37,059 nt of DNA. It comes from an uncultured Collinsella sp. (GTDB taxonomy: Bacteria > Actinomycetota > Coriobacteriia > Coriobacteriales > Coriobacteriaceae). The translations under genes were made by a program, and so were the position numbers. The stretch's first letter is position 1. Each line of letters begins with the position of its first letter. The notes under the pieces are model-generated. The model was not told where the DNA came from, did no database searches, and was given only the letters and a program-made list of their open reading frames with translations. Positions 16,501-23,083 of this stretch are shown here, piece after piece. The stretch spans positions 1 through 37,059 of the forward strand of contig URUC01000008.1 in the NCBI GenBank assembly GCA_900550965.1, read 5' to 3'.

Positions 16501-17164
16501 GCCAGCTGCGATCGGCCTGGTAGACCTTAAGGGTGGTGAGACCCTGCACGGCCTCCAGGAACATGCCGCCCAGATCGACATAGCTGCCCCAGTACTCGGC
16601 ACCGATCTTTTTGGCGTTGCGCATGACCATCATGATGGAGACGGGGATGACCGGAACGCAGGCGAGCAGCAGCGCGGCGGGAAGACCCGCCTGGCCCACG
16701 AGCAGTACAAACAGCGTGATGGGTGCCAAGCCCGCAAAGAAGAGCTGCGGCAGGTAGCCGCCAAAGTACACCTGGAGTTGCGTGGCGCCCTCGACGCTGG
16801 TCTGGACGGCCTCGGCGGTGGGGACGGTCTCGGTGTAGGAGGGGCCGAGTGCGGTGAGCTTGTCGTAGACGAGCGAGCGCACGCGGCGGACGGCTTTGAA
16901 GGCGGCCTTGTCACCGGAACGCTGCGCCAGATAGATGGCGGCGGCGCGCACGATGATGGCGCCGGCGAGCGGCGGAGTTGCCTGCGCGAGCGCGTCGACG
17001 GCGAGTGCAGCCGGCAGTCCGCCGGCAACGATGCCGCCCAGAATGCGCGCGAGGATCCACATCACCGTGATGTTTGCCATCAGCGCGATCCATTTAAACA
17101 GGACGCTCGCCACAATGTAGGGCGTTGCCTGCGGAACCAGGGAGAAGAGCCGCTTCTCGAACAT
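13598..17164 (-). CDS. fused CydDC-like ABC exporter (two TMD-NBD halves in one chain)
   Basis: A 1188-aa protein with two complete half-transporters in tandem. The first half has membrane helices to about residue 310, then an ATPase domain with GESGGGKST, signature LSGGQRQR and Walker B YVFDEATSNVD. After a linker rich in Ala, Asp and Ser (about 575-620), the second half repeats helices, GRSGSGKST, LSGGERQR and FILLDEPTSALD. Arrangement and the first TMD resemble CydD-CydC, exporters of cysteine and glutathione needed for cytochrome bd assembly, but no cydAB is in the window. Both ATP sites look intact. AGGAGG precedes the ATG. The substrate is unknown; other type IV exporters are possible. 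Confidence 0.85.
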   Translation of the reverse strand: MFEKRLFSLVPQATPYIVASVLFKWIALMANITVMWILARILGGIVAGGLPAALAVDALAQATPPLAGAIIVRAAAIYLAQRSGDKAAFKAVRRVRSLVYDKLTALGPSYTETVPTAEAVQTSVEGATQLQVYFGGYLPQLFFAGLAPITLFVLLVGQAGLPAALLLACVPVIPVSIMMVMRNAKKIGAEYWGSYVDLGGMFLEAVQGLTTLKVYQADRSWHERINAESERFRTATMRLLVMQLRSICVMDLVVYMGAALGIIVAALQLATGKIGFEAAFLIVFLSQEFFLPMRRLGSLFHTAMNGMAASRRMFGILDTPEPERGDVELDGRGDIEPAGVSHAYGNRTVLDSASATIAHGSLVALVGESGGGKSTLAGIIAGRKGAYRGSVRIGGVELRDATAASLMRAVTLVPTNGYLFAGTLRDNLLLAQPNATDAELLRALGRTRVAAFVQANGGLDMVINEGGTNLSGGQRQRVCMARALLHDSPIYVFDEATSNVDATSEAAIGEVIASLAGEHTVIVVAHRLSTIVDADQILVLERGRIAERGTHDELLSDAGAYARMWNSQEQLSAYAYAEDDAEDAGAVEAVGGSTARTDGLNGAGSSSATAAPDSGRARRSAPSIIWRMMGLVRPLAGWLVLAVALGSIGMLTAAFVPAFGALGLMAALGRNALGLGLIAACAACAACGIARGPLHYGEQLCNHYIAFRLLAHIRDLVFGALRQLAPAKLEGRGKGELVSLVTSDIELLEVFYAHTISPIAIALVCTVVFEGFLLAVSPELAGIALVAYAVLGVLLPLTSAKACGTTGRQSREGAGKLGAFVLDSLRGASETIQFAGGADRSRALGKLTEQVGAVDARLKRRQAASEAVADALILAANLVMLERALQLVSAGTIDFAAAFVAVFTFVSSFGSVMAVSRLGASLQETLASGARVLDLLDEQPQCAEVADGQNVEFAGAAAEHVSFSYVGGVDAGGAGATEQVANDTAASLILDDVTCTFAPGTMTCIMGRSGSGKSTLLKLLMRFWDPAAGTITVSGVDARHINTASLRSHEAYMTQDTHLFCGTVRENLLVAHANATDAELLDACRSASLTTLIDRLPQGLDTPVAELGDSLSGGERQRIGLARIFLNDAPFILLDEPTSALDALNEASVMQAIDELKRRGKTIVLVSHRASTCAFADFSLSVEHGRLS

Positions 17165-17546
17165 GAAACCTCCTATGCCGTAACGGTGCCGGGCTGGGTC
17201 CTCGGCAGCCGCTTAGTTAGCCAAATGCAACTAGAGTAACATCGTGCAGCGGGTAAGTATGCCGAGGGTAATTTTTAGCCGATGAACTGCGTAGACAGTT
17301 CAAAATTGTTGAGTGCGGCGAACTTTGTGGTGGACGGAATGCGGGCGCAATTTTGATCGTGTGCGGCCCGCTCCAAAACGTGTACGTCAGCCTCCAAAAC
17401 CGACAAAAAATGACATGTTTGGAGGCTGACGTACATGTTTGGATAGGGGCAAGGGCGACGACGGACGAAAGTCACGCCTGTGCCACGTTCGATGTGCTAG
17501 CGTTTGGGTGAATAAAACGAGCCCGTGCGGAAAGGATCCGGACCGT
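17165..17546. other. 382-bp intergenic region with inverted repeats
   Basis: No gene is seen between the divergent ABC exporter and larC2 genes. The region holds the exporter's ribosome binding site, a TTAGTTAGCCAA motif (17213-17224), a TCAAAATTG/CAATTTTGA inverted pair (17300-17308 and 17348-17356), a GAACTG/CAGTTC hairpin (17284-17301) and the long palindrome listed separately. Promoters for both genes must lie here, but no strong -35/-10 pair stands out. Confidence 0.7.
17373..17442. repeat. long palindrome upstream of larC2
   Basis: GTACGTCAGCCTCCAAA (17382-17398) and TTTGGAGGCTGACGTAC (17418-17434) are a perfect 17-bp inverted repeat around a 19-base AT-rich centre. The arms extend outward imperfectly through CCAAAACGT and ATGTTTGG, so the CCAAAA/TTTGG core occurs four times. 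It could be a mobile extragenic palindrome or a large operator. Confidence 0.75.
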
Positions 17547-18032
17547 ATGCAACGTGGAAGTACATCTCCGCTGTCCCGCGAGACCGATGCGCCCGAAACC
17601 ATCGTCAAGCTGGAGTGCGACATCGATGATGCGTCGCCCGAGGTACTCGCCTATGCCGCTGACCGCCTGCGCGAGGCCGGCGCCCGCGAGGTGCACTGGC
17701 TGCCCCTCTACTGCAAAAAAGGCCGCCCCGGCTGGCAGTTGCAGGTGATCTGCTCACACGAGGATATCGAGCGCCTGCAGACGATTATCTTTTTGGAGAC
17801 CACGACCAACGCCATTCGTCGCCAGGTGATGGAACGCGTTTGCCTGCCGCGCCGATTCGAGCAGGTGACAACGCCTTGGGGCGAGGTATCCGTTAAGGTG
17901 GCGACCCTGCCCGATGGCAGTGAACGTGCGGCTCCCGAGTACGAGGACTGTGCTCGCCTTGCCCGCGAGCACAACGTGCCGCTCCAACGCGTGATGCAAG
18001 CGGCCCAAGCCGCGGCGTTGCGATTTGAGTGA
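17547..18032 (+). CDS. stand-alone LarC C-terminal domain (LarC2-like) protein
   Basis: A 161-aa protein matching only the C-terminal part of LarC, the CTP-dependent enzyme that inserts nickel into the lactate racemase cofactor. Visible family segments are LECDIDDASPEVLAYA, PLYCKKGRPGWQL, IIFLETTTNAIRRQ, TPWGEVSVKVA and PEYEDCARLA. Full LarC is about 400 aa and in lactobacilli is made as LarC1 and LarC2 by frameshift. No LarC1 coding is found upstream, where the DNA is a palindrome-rich intergenic region. The ATG has GGAAAGGA upstream at slightly long spacing. It may act with a LarC1 encoded elsewhere or in another nickel or nucleotide role. yfcE-like and mazG genes follow in the same direction. 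Confidence 0.85.
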   Translation: MQRGSTSPLSRETDAPETIVKLECDIDDASPEVLAYAADRLREAGAREVHWLPLYCKKGRPGWQLQVICSHEDIERLQTIIFLETTTNAIRRQVMERVCLPRRFEQVTTPWGEVSVKVATLPDGSERAAPEYEDCARLAREHNVPLQRVMQAAQAAALRFE

Positions 18033-18087
18033 TGCGGGCGAGTGACGCGCCGCGCCAATCCAATTAACCCCACCGAAAGGACTCCCC

Positions 18088-18636
18088 ATGAAATACCTCA
18101 TCGCTTCCGACATCCATGGCTCGGCATACTGGGCCGAGCGCCTCTGCACTGCCATCGAATCCGAACAGCCCGACCGCATTGTGCTGCTGGGCGACCTGCT
18201 CTACCACGGCCCGCGTAACGACCTGCCGCGCGACTACGCCCCCAAACGCGTGATTCCGCTGCTCAACGCCCTGGCCGACCGCATCATCGCGGTGCGCGGC
18301 AACTGCGACGCCGAGGTCGACCAGATGGTCCTCGACTTCCCCGTCATGGCTGACTACGCCACACTATTCGACGAGACCGGACGTGAACTGTTCCTGACGC
18401 ACGGCCACGTCTTTGGCGCCGGCATGCATAACAGCGTTGACCACGCGCCCGCGCTGCCCGAGGGCTCCGCGCTCGTCTACGGCCATACGCACATCAAGGT
18501 TAACGAGGAAAGCGCCGCGCACCCGGGTCTGTGGCTCTTCAATCCCGGCAGCGTGAGCATCCCCAAGGACGGCACACATAGCTACGGCGTCTACGAGGGC
18601 GGCGCGTTCCGCCATGTGATCATGGGGGAGGACTAA
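18088..18636 (+). CDS. YfcE-like metallophosphoesterase
   Basis: A 182-aa calcineurin-like phosphodiesterase. The dimetal site motifs appear in order: SDIHGS, LLGDLLYHGPRN, VRGNCD, LTHGH and YGHTHIK, ending with the LFNPGSVSIP segment typical of E. coli YfcE. Length matches that family. GAAAGGACTCCCC precedes the ATG. mazG starts two bases after its stop. Its physiological substrate is unknown; YfcE hydrolyses model phosphodiesters. Confidence 0.9.
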   Translation: MKYLIASDIHGSAYWAERLCTAIESEQPDRIVLLGDLLYHGPRNDLPRDYAPKRVIPLLNALADRIIAVRGNCDAEVDQMVLDFPVMADYATLFDETGRELFLTHGHVFGAGMHNSVDHAPALPEGSALVYGHTHIKVNEESAAHPGLWLFNPGSVSIPKDGTHSYGVYEGGAFRHVIMGED

Positions 18637-18638
18637 CC

Positions 18639-19499
18639 ATGGCCGAGCATATGGCTCAGCAAAATGCCGAGGGTTCGCGCGACCTGTCCACGCTGGTAGA
18701 CGCGTCGGCCGAGCTGCAGCATCTGGTGCAGACCATCTGGCGCCTGCGTCAGCCCGACGGCTGCCCGTGGGACCGCGAGCAGACGCACCGCAGCATTGGC
18801 AAGAACATGATCGAGGAAGCCTACGAGGCGCTCGACTGCATCGAGGCCGACGACGCGGCACACCTGCGCGAGGAGTTGGGCGACGTGCTCATGCAGGTCG
18901 TACTGCATGCGCAGATTGCGGCGGATGCCGGCGAGTTTTCGCTGGCCGATGTGGCGCGCGATATCGACGCCAAGCTCATCCGTCGTCACCCGCACGTGTT
19001 TGGCGATGCGGATGCCGACAACTCCGACGAGGTGCTCAAGATTTGGGACGAGGTCAAGCTTGCCGAGAAGGCCGCCAAAGACCAGGCCGTGGCGGCAGGC
19101 GGGGCCGCACCCGAGGGTCTGCTCGACGGTGTGCCCACGCACCTGCCGGCGCTGATGCAGGCTCAGAAGGTGTCGCGCAAGGCGGCTGCCGTGGGCTTTG
19201 AGTGGGAGACGGTCCAGGACGTGTGGGACGAGGTCGCTGAGGAGCGTGCCGAGTTTGAGGCCGAGGCTCCCGGCTCGCCCGAGCGCGAGATGGAGTTTGG
19301 CGACCTGCTCTTTGCCCTGGTCAACGTTGCGCGCAAGGAGGGAATCGACGCCGAGAGCGCCCTGCGTGCCAGCACGGCAAAGTTCCGCCGCCGCTGGGCC
19401 GCGATGGAGCAGATGGCGGCCGACGCCCACGTGGATCTGGCCGAGCTTTCGACCCACGGCCTCAATGACCTCTGGGATGCCGCAAAGGCAGAGGAGTAA
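18639..19499 (+). CDS. mazG: nucleoside triphosphate pyrophosphohydrolase MazG
   Basis: A 286-aa enzyme that hydrolyses NTPs to NMP and PPi, removing aberrant nucleotides. The N-terminal MazG domain shows LRQPDGCPWDREQTH, the metal-binding EEAYEALDCIE and LREELGDVLMQVVLH. A second MazG-like repeat near the C-terminus reads REMEFGDLLFALVNVARK. It is slightly longer than the E. coli protein (263 aa), with an Ala/Gly-rich connector near residues 145-160. GGGGGAGGAC at the end of the YfcE-like gene is the ribosome binding site. Confidence 0.93.
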   Translation: MAEHMAQQNAEGSRDLSTLVDASAELQHLVQTIWRLRQPDGCPWDREQTHRSIGKNMIEEAYEALDCIEADDAAHLREELGDVLMQVVLHAQIAADAGEFSLADVARDIDAKLIRRHPHVFGDADADNSDEVLKIWDEVKLAEKAAKDQAVAAGGAAPEGLLDGVPTHLPALMQAQKVSRKAAAVGFEWETVQDVWDEVAEERAEFEAEAPGSPEREMEFGDLLFALVNVARKEGIDAESALRASTAKFRRRWAAMEQMAADAHVDLAELSTHGLNDLWDAAKAEE

Positions 19500-19505
19500 G
19501 ACTGC

Positions 19506-19548
19506 GGGGGCGACGGGACGGACTTTCTCATCGCCCCCATTATTTTTC
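19506..19548 (+). terminator. rho-independent terminator after mazG
   Basis: GGGGGCGA pairs with TCGCCCCC across a 17-base loop, followed by ATTATTTTT. It ends the larC2-yfcE-mazG transcript ahead of the eno promoter. Confidence 0.85.
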
Positions 19549-19555
19549 AAAAAGA

Positions 19556-19611
19556 TTGTATCCCTTGGCTAACTTAGGGCATAATGCAAAAAGTGCGACA
19601 TGGCTAACTTA
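19556..19611 (+). promoter_or_regulatory. eno promoter with 11-bp direct repeat
   Basis: TTGTAT (19556-19561) and CATAAT (19580-19585) are 18 bases apart and make a plausible promoter. TGGCTAACTTA occurs exactly twice, at 19566-19576 inside the spacer and at 19601-19611 just past the expected start site, 35 bases start to start. Placement is that of an operator pair. Confidence 0.55.
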
Positions 19612-19685
19612 CGGAGGCACGCCGATGGTGCACGGTCAGCCGGTCGCCAAGCATTCAACCCGTTTCCAAGTGAGAGGGAGACAAC

Positions 19686-20975
19686 ATGAGCGATATTTTG
19701 GACGTCTACGGTCGCGAGGTGCTCGACAGCCGCGGCAATCCCACCGTCGAGGTCGAGGTCGTGCTCGAGGACGGCAGCTTTGGCCGCGCAATGGTGCCTT
19801 CGGGTGCTTCGACCGGCGCCTTTGAGGCCTGCGAACTGCGCGATGGCGACAAGGGCCGCTACCTGGGCAAGGGCGTTTCGCAGGCCGTCGAGCATGTCAA
19901 CAACGAGTGCGCTAACGCCGTCGTGGGCCTCGATGCCTTCGACCAGCGCGCCGTCGATGCCGCGCTAATTGCCGCGGACGGTACCCCCAACAAGACCAAG
20001 CTCGGTGCCAACGCCATCCTGGGCGTGTCGCTGGCCGTCGCCCGCGCCGCTGCCGAGTCGGCGGGCCTGTCGCTGTACCAGTACCTGGGCGGCGTCAACG
20101 CTCATCTGCTGCCCACACCTATGATGAACATCCTCAACGGCGGCGTGCATGCCGACAATAACGTTGACTTCCAGGAGTTCATGATCATGCCGGTGGGCGC
20201 CCCGAGTTTTGCCGAGGGCCTGCGCTGGTGCGCCGAGGTCTACCACACCCTCAAGGGCGTGCTGCACGAGGCCGGCCTGGGCGGCGGCGTGGGCGACGAG
20301 GGTGGCTTTGCCCCCAACCTTAAGACCAATGCCGAGCCGTTCGAGTACATCACCAAGGCCGTCGAGAAGGCTGGCTTTAAGCCCGGCGTCGACTTCATGT
20401 ACGCCATGGATCCGGCGTCCACCGAGTTCTACAACGCTGAGACCGGTATGTATGAGCTCAAGGGCGAGGGCGTGGAGTACACGAGTGCCCAGATGGTCGA
20501 TTACTGGGAGAAGCTCGTCGACACCTATCCCATCATCTCCATCGAGGACGGCATGGCCGAGGAGGACTGGGACGGCTGGGTCGAGCTCACCCGTCGCATT
20601 GGCAACAAGGTGCAGCTGGTGGGCGACGACCTGTTCGTCACCAACACCGAGCGCCTCAAGAAGGGCATCGAGCTGGGTGCCGCCAACGCGATCCTGGTCA
20701 AGGTCAACCAGATCGGCACGCTCACCGAGTCGCTCGAGGCCATCGAGACCGCCAAGGAGGCCGGTTACGCTTGCATCGTGAGCCACCGCTCCGGCGAGAC
20801 CGAGGACTCCACGATCGCCGACCTGGTCGTGGGCGTCAACGCCGGCCAGATCAAGTCGGGCGCCCCGTGCCGCAGCGACCGTATCGCCAAGTACAACCAG
20901 CTCATCCGCATCGAGGACGAGCTCGAGGGCAGCGCGCGCTACGCCGGCAAGGCCGCGTTCTACAACATTCGCTAG
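19686..20975 (+). CDS. eno: enolase
   Basis: A 429-aa glycolytic enzyme interconverting 2-phosphoglycerate and phosphoenolpyruvate; it can also sit in the RNA degradosome. Standard features are present: GREVLDSRGNPTVEVEV, PSGASTGAFEA, the catalytic-loop GDEGGFAPN, metal ligands in SIEDGMAEEDW and VGDDLFVTN, the catalytic lysine region LVKVNQIGT and SHRSGETED. Length is typical. GAGAGGGAGACAAC precedes the ATG. It forms its own transcription unit between two terminators. Confidence 0.98.
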   Translation: MSDILDVYGREVLDSRGNPTVEVEVVLEDGSFGRAMVPSGASTGAFEACELRDGDKGRYLGKGVSQAVEHVNNECANAVVGLDAFDQRAVDAALIAADGTPNKTKLGANAILGVSLAVARAAAESAGLSLYQYLGGVNAHLLPTPMMNILNGGVHADNNVDFQEFMIMPVGAPSFAEGLRWCAEVYHTLKGVLHEAGLGGGVGDEGGFAPNLKTNAEPFEYITKAVEKAGFKPGVDFMYAMDPASTEFYNAETGMYELKGEGVEYTSAQMVDYWEKLVDTYPIISIEDGMAEEDWDGWVELTRRIGNKVQLVGDDLFVTNTERLKKGIELGAANAILVKVNQIGTLTESLEAIETAKEAGYACIVSHRSGETEDSTIADLVVGVNAGQIKSGAPCRSDRIAKYNQLIRIEDELEGSARYAGKAAFYNIR

Positions 20976-21048
20976 GCACGCGGAGGTCGCGGGGGCGGGG
21001 AAGACTCGGATTTGCCTTGCTCCAGCCGGGCGCTGTTGAGCACCATTG

Positions 21049-21080
21049 GGCGCTGGGCCATATGACTCAGCGCCTTTTTT
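21049..21080 (+). terminator. rho-independent terminator after eno
   Basis: GGCGCTG and CAGCGCC form a stem around a 12-base interior (GGCCATATGACT) and are followed by TTTTTT. Confidence 0.88.
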
Positions 21081-21171
21081 ATGTCGAGCAAAGGCTGGCG
21101 AAGGCGGTGCGGGCGCTCGTGCTATAACTAGAATACTTAGCGCAAACAAACCTCAACCGCACAAGGCGCAC

Positions 21172-21933
21172 ATGGATCAGATTTACGACAACAGGTACTA
21201 TTCCGCCGGTTCGCGTGAGCCGTCGCCTCGCCGTGCGCGCACGGTGCAGCTCGGTGGGTCCGCCTACGCCGGCGCCGACCGCTCCATGCAGCGCCCGACA
21301 AGTACCTCGCGCCCCAATGCTCAAGTGAATACTTCGACAGATGGACCAGTGCGCCCGGCACGTTCGTCGCATGCTCAGCGCTCGTCGGCTCAAACGCACG
21401 ATAGGTCGAGCAGGCCTTCGAACCGTTTTTCGGGCTCGGACTTTATGCACTACGCCAACGACAACGCGGTGGTCAAGGCGATCTACGACTTTACCCACGG
21501 TCCTCAGCGAGGGCTATTCATCGGCATTGTCGTTGCCCTGGTGCTCGTGAGCCTGTATTTCCCCGTGCGCGATCTGTACGTGGCAAAGCGTTCGAGCGAT
21601 ATCTTGGCCAAGCAGGTCGAGATTCGTCAGCAATACAATGATGAGCTGCAAAAAAGCGTCGACAAACTGCTCTCGGAGGAGGGCATTAAGGATGCGGCGT
21701 CCGAGGATCTGGGCCTGGTGATGCCCGGCGAGAAGAGGATTGAAGTGCAGGGCCTGGACGACGATTCGGATTCGTCTTCGAGCAAGAAGTCGTCGAACGC
21801 CAAGAAGGCCAGCGAAGTTGCCAAGGAAATCGAAGAAGTCGGTAAGGACGCCCCGTGGTACATCCAGGCGCTCGACATGCTGTTTGGGTTTAACGGTGTC
21901 GAGGGCCAGACGGTCGTGTCCAACGGCAAATAG
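21172..21933 (+). CDS. DivIC/FtsB-like septum formation initiator
   Basis: A 253-aa bitopic membrane protein of the divisome. Residues 1 to about 110 are a basic, Ser/Arg/Pro-rich, probably disordered cytosolic tail. One hydrophobic segment follows (about 111-131, GLFIGIVVALVLVSLYFPV), then a coiled-coil-like stretch (AKQVEIRQQYNDELQKSVDK) and the LGLVMPGEKRI motif seen in actinobacterial DivIC proteins. The end is a Ser/Lys/Asp-rich segment. FtsB proper is about 100 aa, so the long tails are actinobacterial in style. The start at 21172 begins after the eno terminator and a possible -10 (TATAAC, 21123). The ppx/gppA gene follows after 20 bases, an arrangement common in Actinobacteria after eno. 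Confidence 0.85.
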   Translation: MDQIYDNRYYSAGSREPSPRRARTVQLGGSAYAGADRSMQRPTSTSRPNAQVNTSTDGPVRPARSSHAQRSSAQTHDRSSRPSNRFSGSDFMHYANDNAVVKAIYDFTHGPQRGLFIGIVVALVLVSLYFPVRDLYVAKRSSDILAKQVEIRQQYNDELQKSVDKLLSEEGIKDAASEDLGLVMPGEKRIEVQGLDDDSDSSSSKKSSNAKKASEVAKEIEEVGKDAPWYIQALDMLFGFNGVEGQTVVSNGK

Positions 21934-21953
21934 CGCCCGGAGGGGAGCCCGCA

Positions 21954-22958
21954 ATGGCAGATTGCAAACGATATAAGGTGGCGGCGATCGATCTGGGAAC
22001 GGTGTCGTCGCGACTGGTGCTGGCGCAGGTCGAGGGCGGGGCGATCGTGGAATCGTCCAAGCATACCGAGATTACCGACCTGGGCGAGGGTGTGGACGCG
22101 ACGGGTCGCTTTTGCGAGGCGGCGGTCGAGCGCGTGCTCGCTGCATGCCGCATGTTTGTGGACGAGGCGCGTGCCTTTGGGGCCGCGTGCATTTGCACCA
22201 CATGCACGAGCGCCGCGCGCGATGCATCCAATGCCGCACTGCTGCTGGACGGTCTGCGTGAGCTGGGGTTCGAACCGCAGGTGATTCCGGGCGAGGTCGA
22301 GGCGCGCCTGACGTTTTTTGGCGTGGCGCACGACTTTGCCGGCGAGCGCATCATTGTTGCCGATTCGGGCGGCGGATCCACGGAGCTCGCGACGGGCGTC
22401 TATGCGCCGGAGCGTGGGGTCTTTGCGCTGGAGGGCACGCGTTCGCTGGACATCGGTTGTCGTCGCGTGACGGAGCGCTTTTTCTCCGCGTTGCCGCCCG
22501 CGGATGGCGAGCTTGCTGCCGCTGCCGCGTGGGCAGGCGAGCAGTTCGCCGCCTATTTTGAGGGCCTGCCTGTCGACTTTGAGCGCGCCGAACGCTTAGT
22601 CGCGGTGGGCGGCACGGTGACTACGCTGGTGGCTCTGGTCCACGAGCTGGAACCGTACGATTCGAGCTTTGTGCACCTACGCGAGCTGTCGCTGGAGCAG
22701 GTCTCGGCCGCTATCGAGCGCATGTCTGTGTTGGACGCGGAAGGCATCGCCGCGCTACCGGGTGTACAGCCCAAACGCGCGGGCGTGATCTTGGCTGGTG
22801 CCGTGGTGATTCGCGAGCTTATGCGAGCCGGCGGCTACGACACGCTCACCGTAAGCGAGAACAGCCTGCTTGCCGGCATGGCCGCCACCATTAACGAGGT
22901 TCTTGACGGCGAGCTACCCACCATCGGCTGGACCCCGAGCCTCAGCGCCTTCCAATAA
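21954..22958 (+). CDS. Ppx/GppA-family phosphatase
   Basis: A 334-aa exopolyphosphatase/guanosine pentaphosphatase-family protein of the ASKHA fold. N-terminal AAIDLGTVSSRLVLAQV is the phosphate-1 motif, CTTCTSAARDASN follows, and VADSGGGSTELATG is the phosphate-2 motif. Length fits the short, single-module form without the HD domain of E. coli Ppx. It may act on polyphosphate or pppGpp, the latter a link to rel in this window; which one is not visible. GGAGGGGAGC precedes the ATG. Confidence 0.92.
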   Translation: MADCKRYKVAAIDLGTVSSRLVLAQVEGGAIVESSKHTEITDLGEGVDATGRFCEAAVERVLAACRMFVDEARAFGAACICTTCTSAARDASNAALLLDGLRELGFEPQVIPGEVEARLTFFGVAHDFAGERIIVADSGGGSTELATGVYAPERGVFALEGTRSLDIGCRRVTERFFSALPPADGELAAAAAWAGEQFAAYFEGLPVDFERAERLVAVGGTVTTLVALVHELEPYDSSFVHLRELSLEQVSAAIERMSVLDAEGIAALPGVQPKRAGVILAGAVVIRELMRAGGYDTLTVSENSLLAGMAATINEVLDGELPTIGWTPSLSAFQ

Positions 22959-23025
22959 GTTGCGGTGAAATACGGACTAAAATCGCCCTTTCGGGCACCA
23001 AACAGTCCCTATTCCACCGCAACTT
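22957..23025. repeat. palindromic element between ppx/gppA and cutC
   Basis: AAGTTGCGGTGAAATA (22957-22972) and TATTCCACCGCAACTT (23010-23025) pair with one mismatch. Inside are GGACT/AGTCC and a GCCC/GGGC hairpin, giving a three-tier stem of 69 bp. It overlaps the ppx stop codon. The lack of a T run argues against a standard terminator. Confidence 0.75.
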
Positions 23026-23083
23026 CATGGGGGTGTGTGACAATGCCCGTCGGAAAACATCTGCTGTCTTTGGGGGTCTATCT

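Noticed and set aside
16088..17239. 383-aa plus-strand frame over the ABC exporter
   Set aside because: Antisense to a gene with clear ABC motifs; no ribosome binding site or family resemblance.
17241..17442. CRISPR-like repeats in the exporter-larC2 gap
   Set aside because: The repeats are inverted, not regularly spaced direct repeats with unique spacers, and no cas gene is near.
17439..17546. LarC1 remnant or frameshift site upstream of LarC2
   Set aside because: The upstream codons show no LarC-like sequence and run into the palindrome, so I do not claim a programmed frameshift here.
19965..21149. 394-aa minus-strand frame opposite enolase
   Set aside because: Entirely antisense to eno and its terminator; no recognisable domain.
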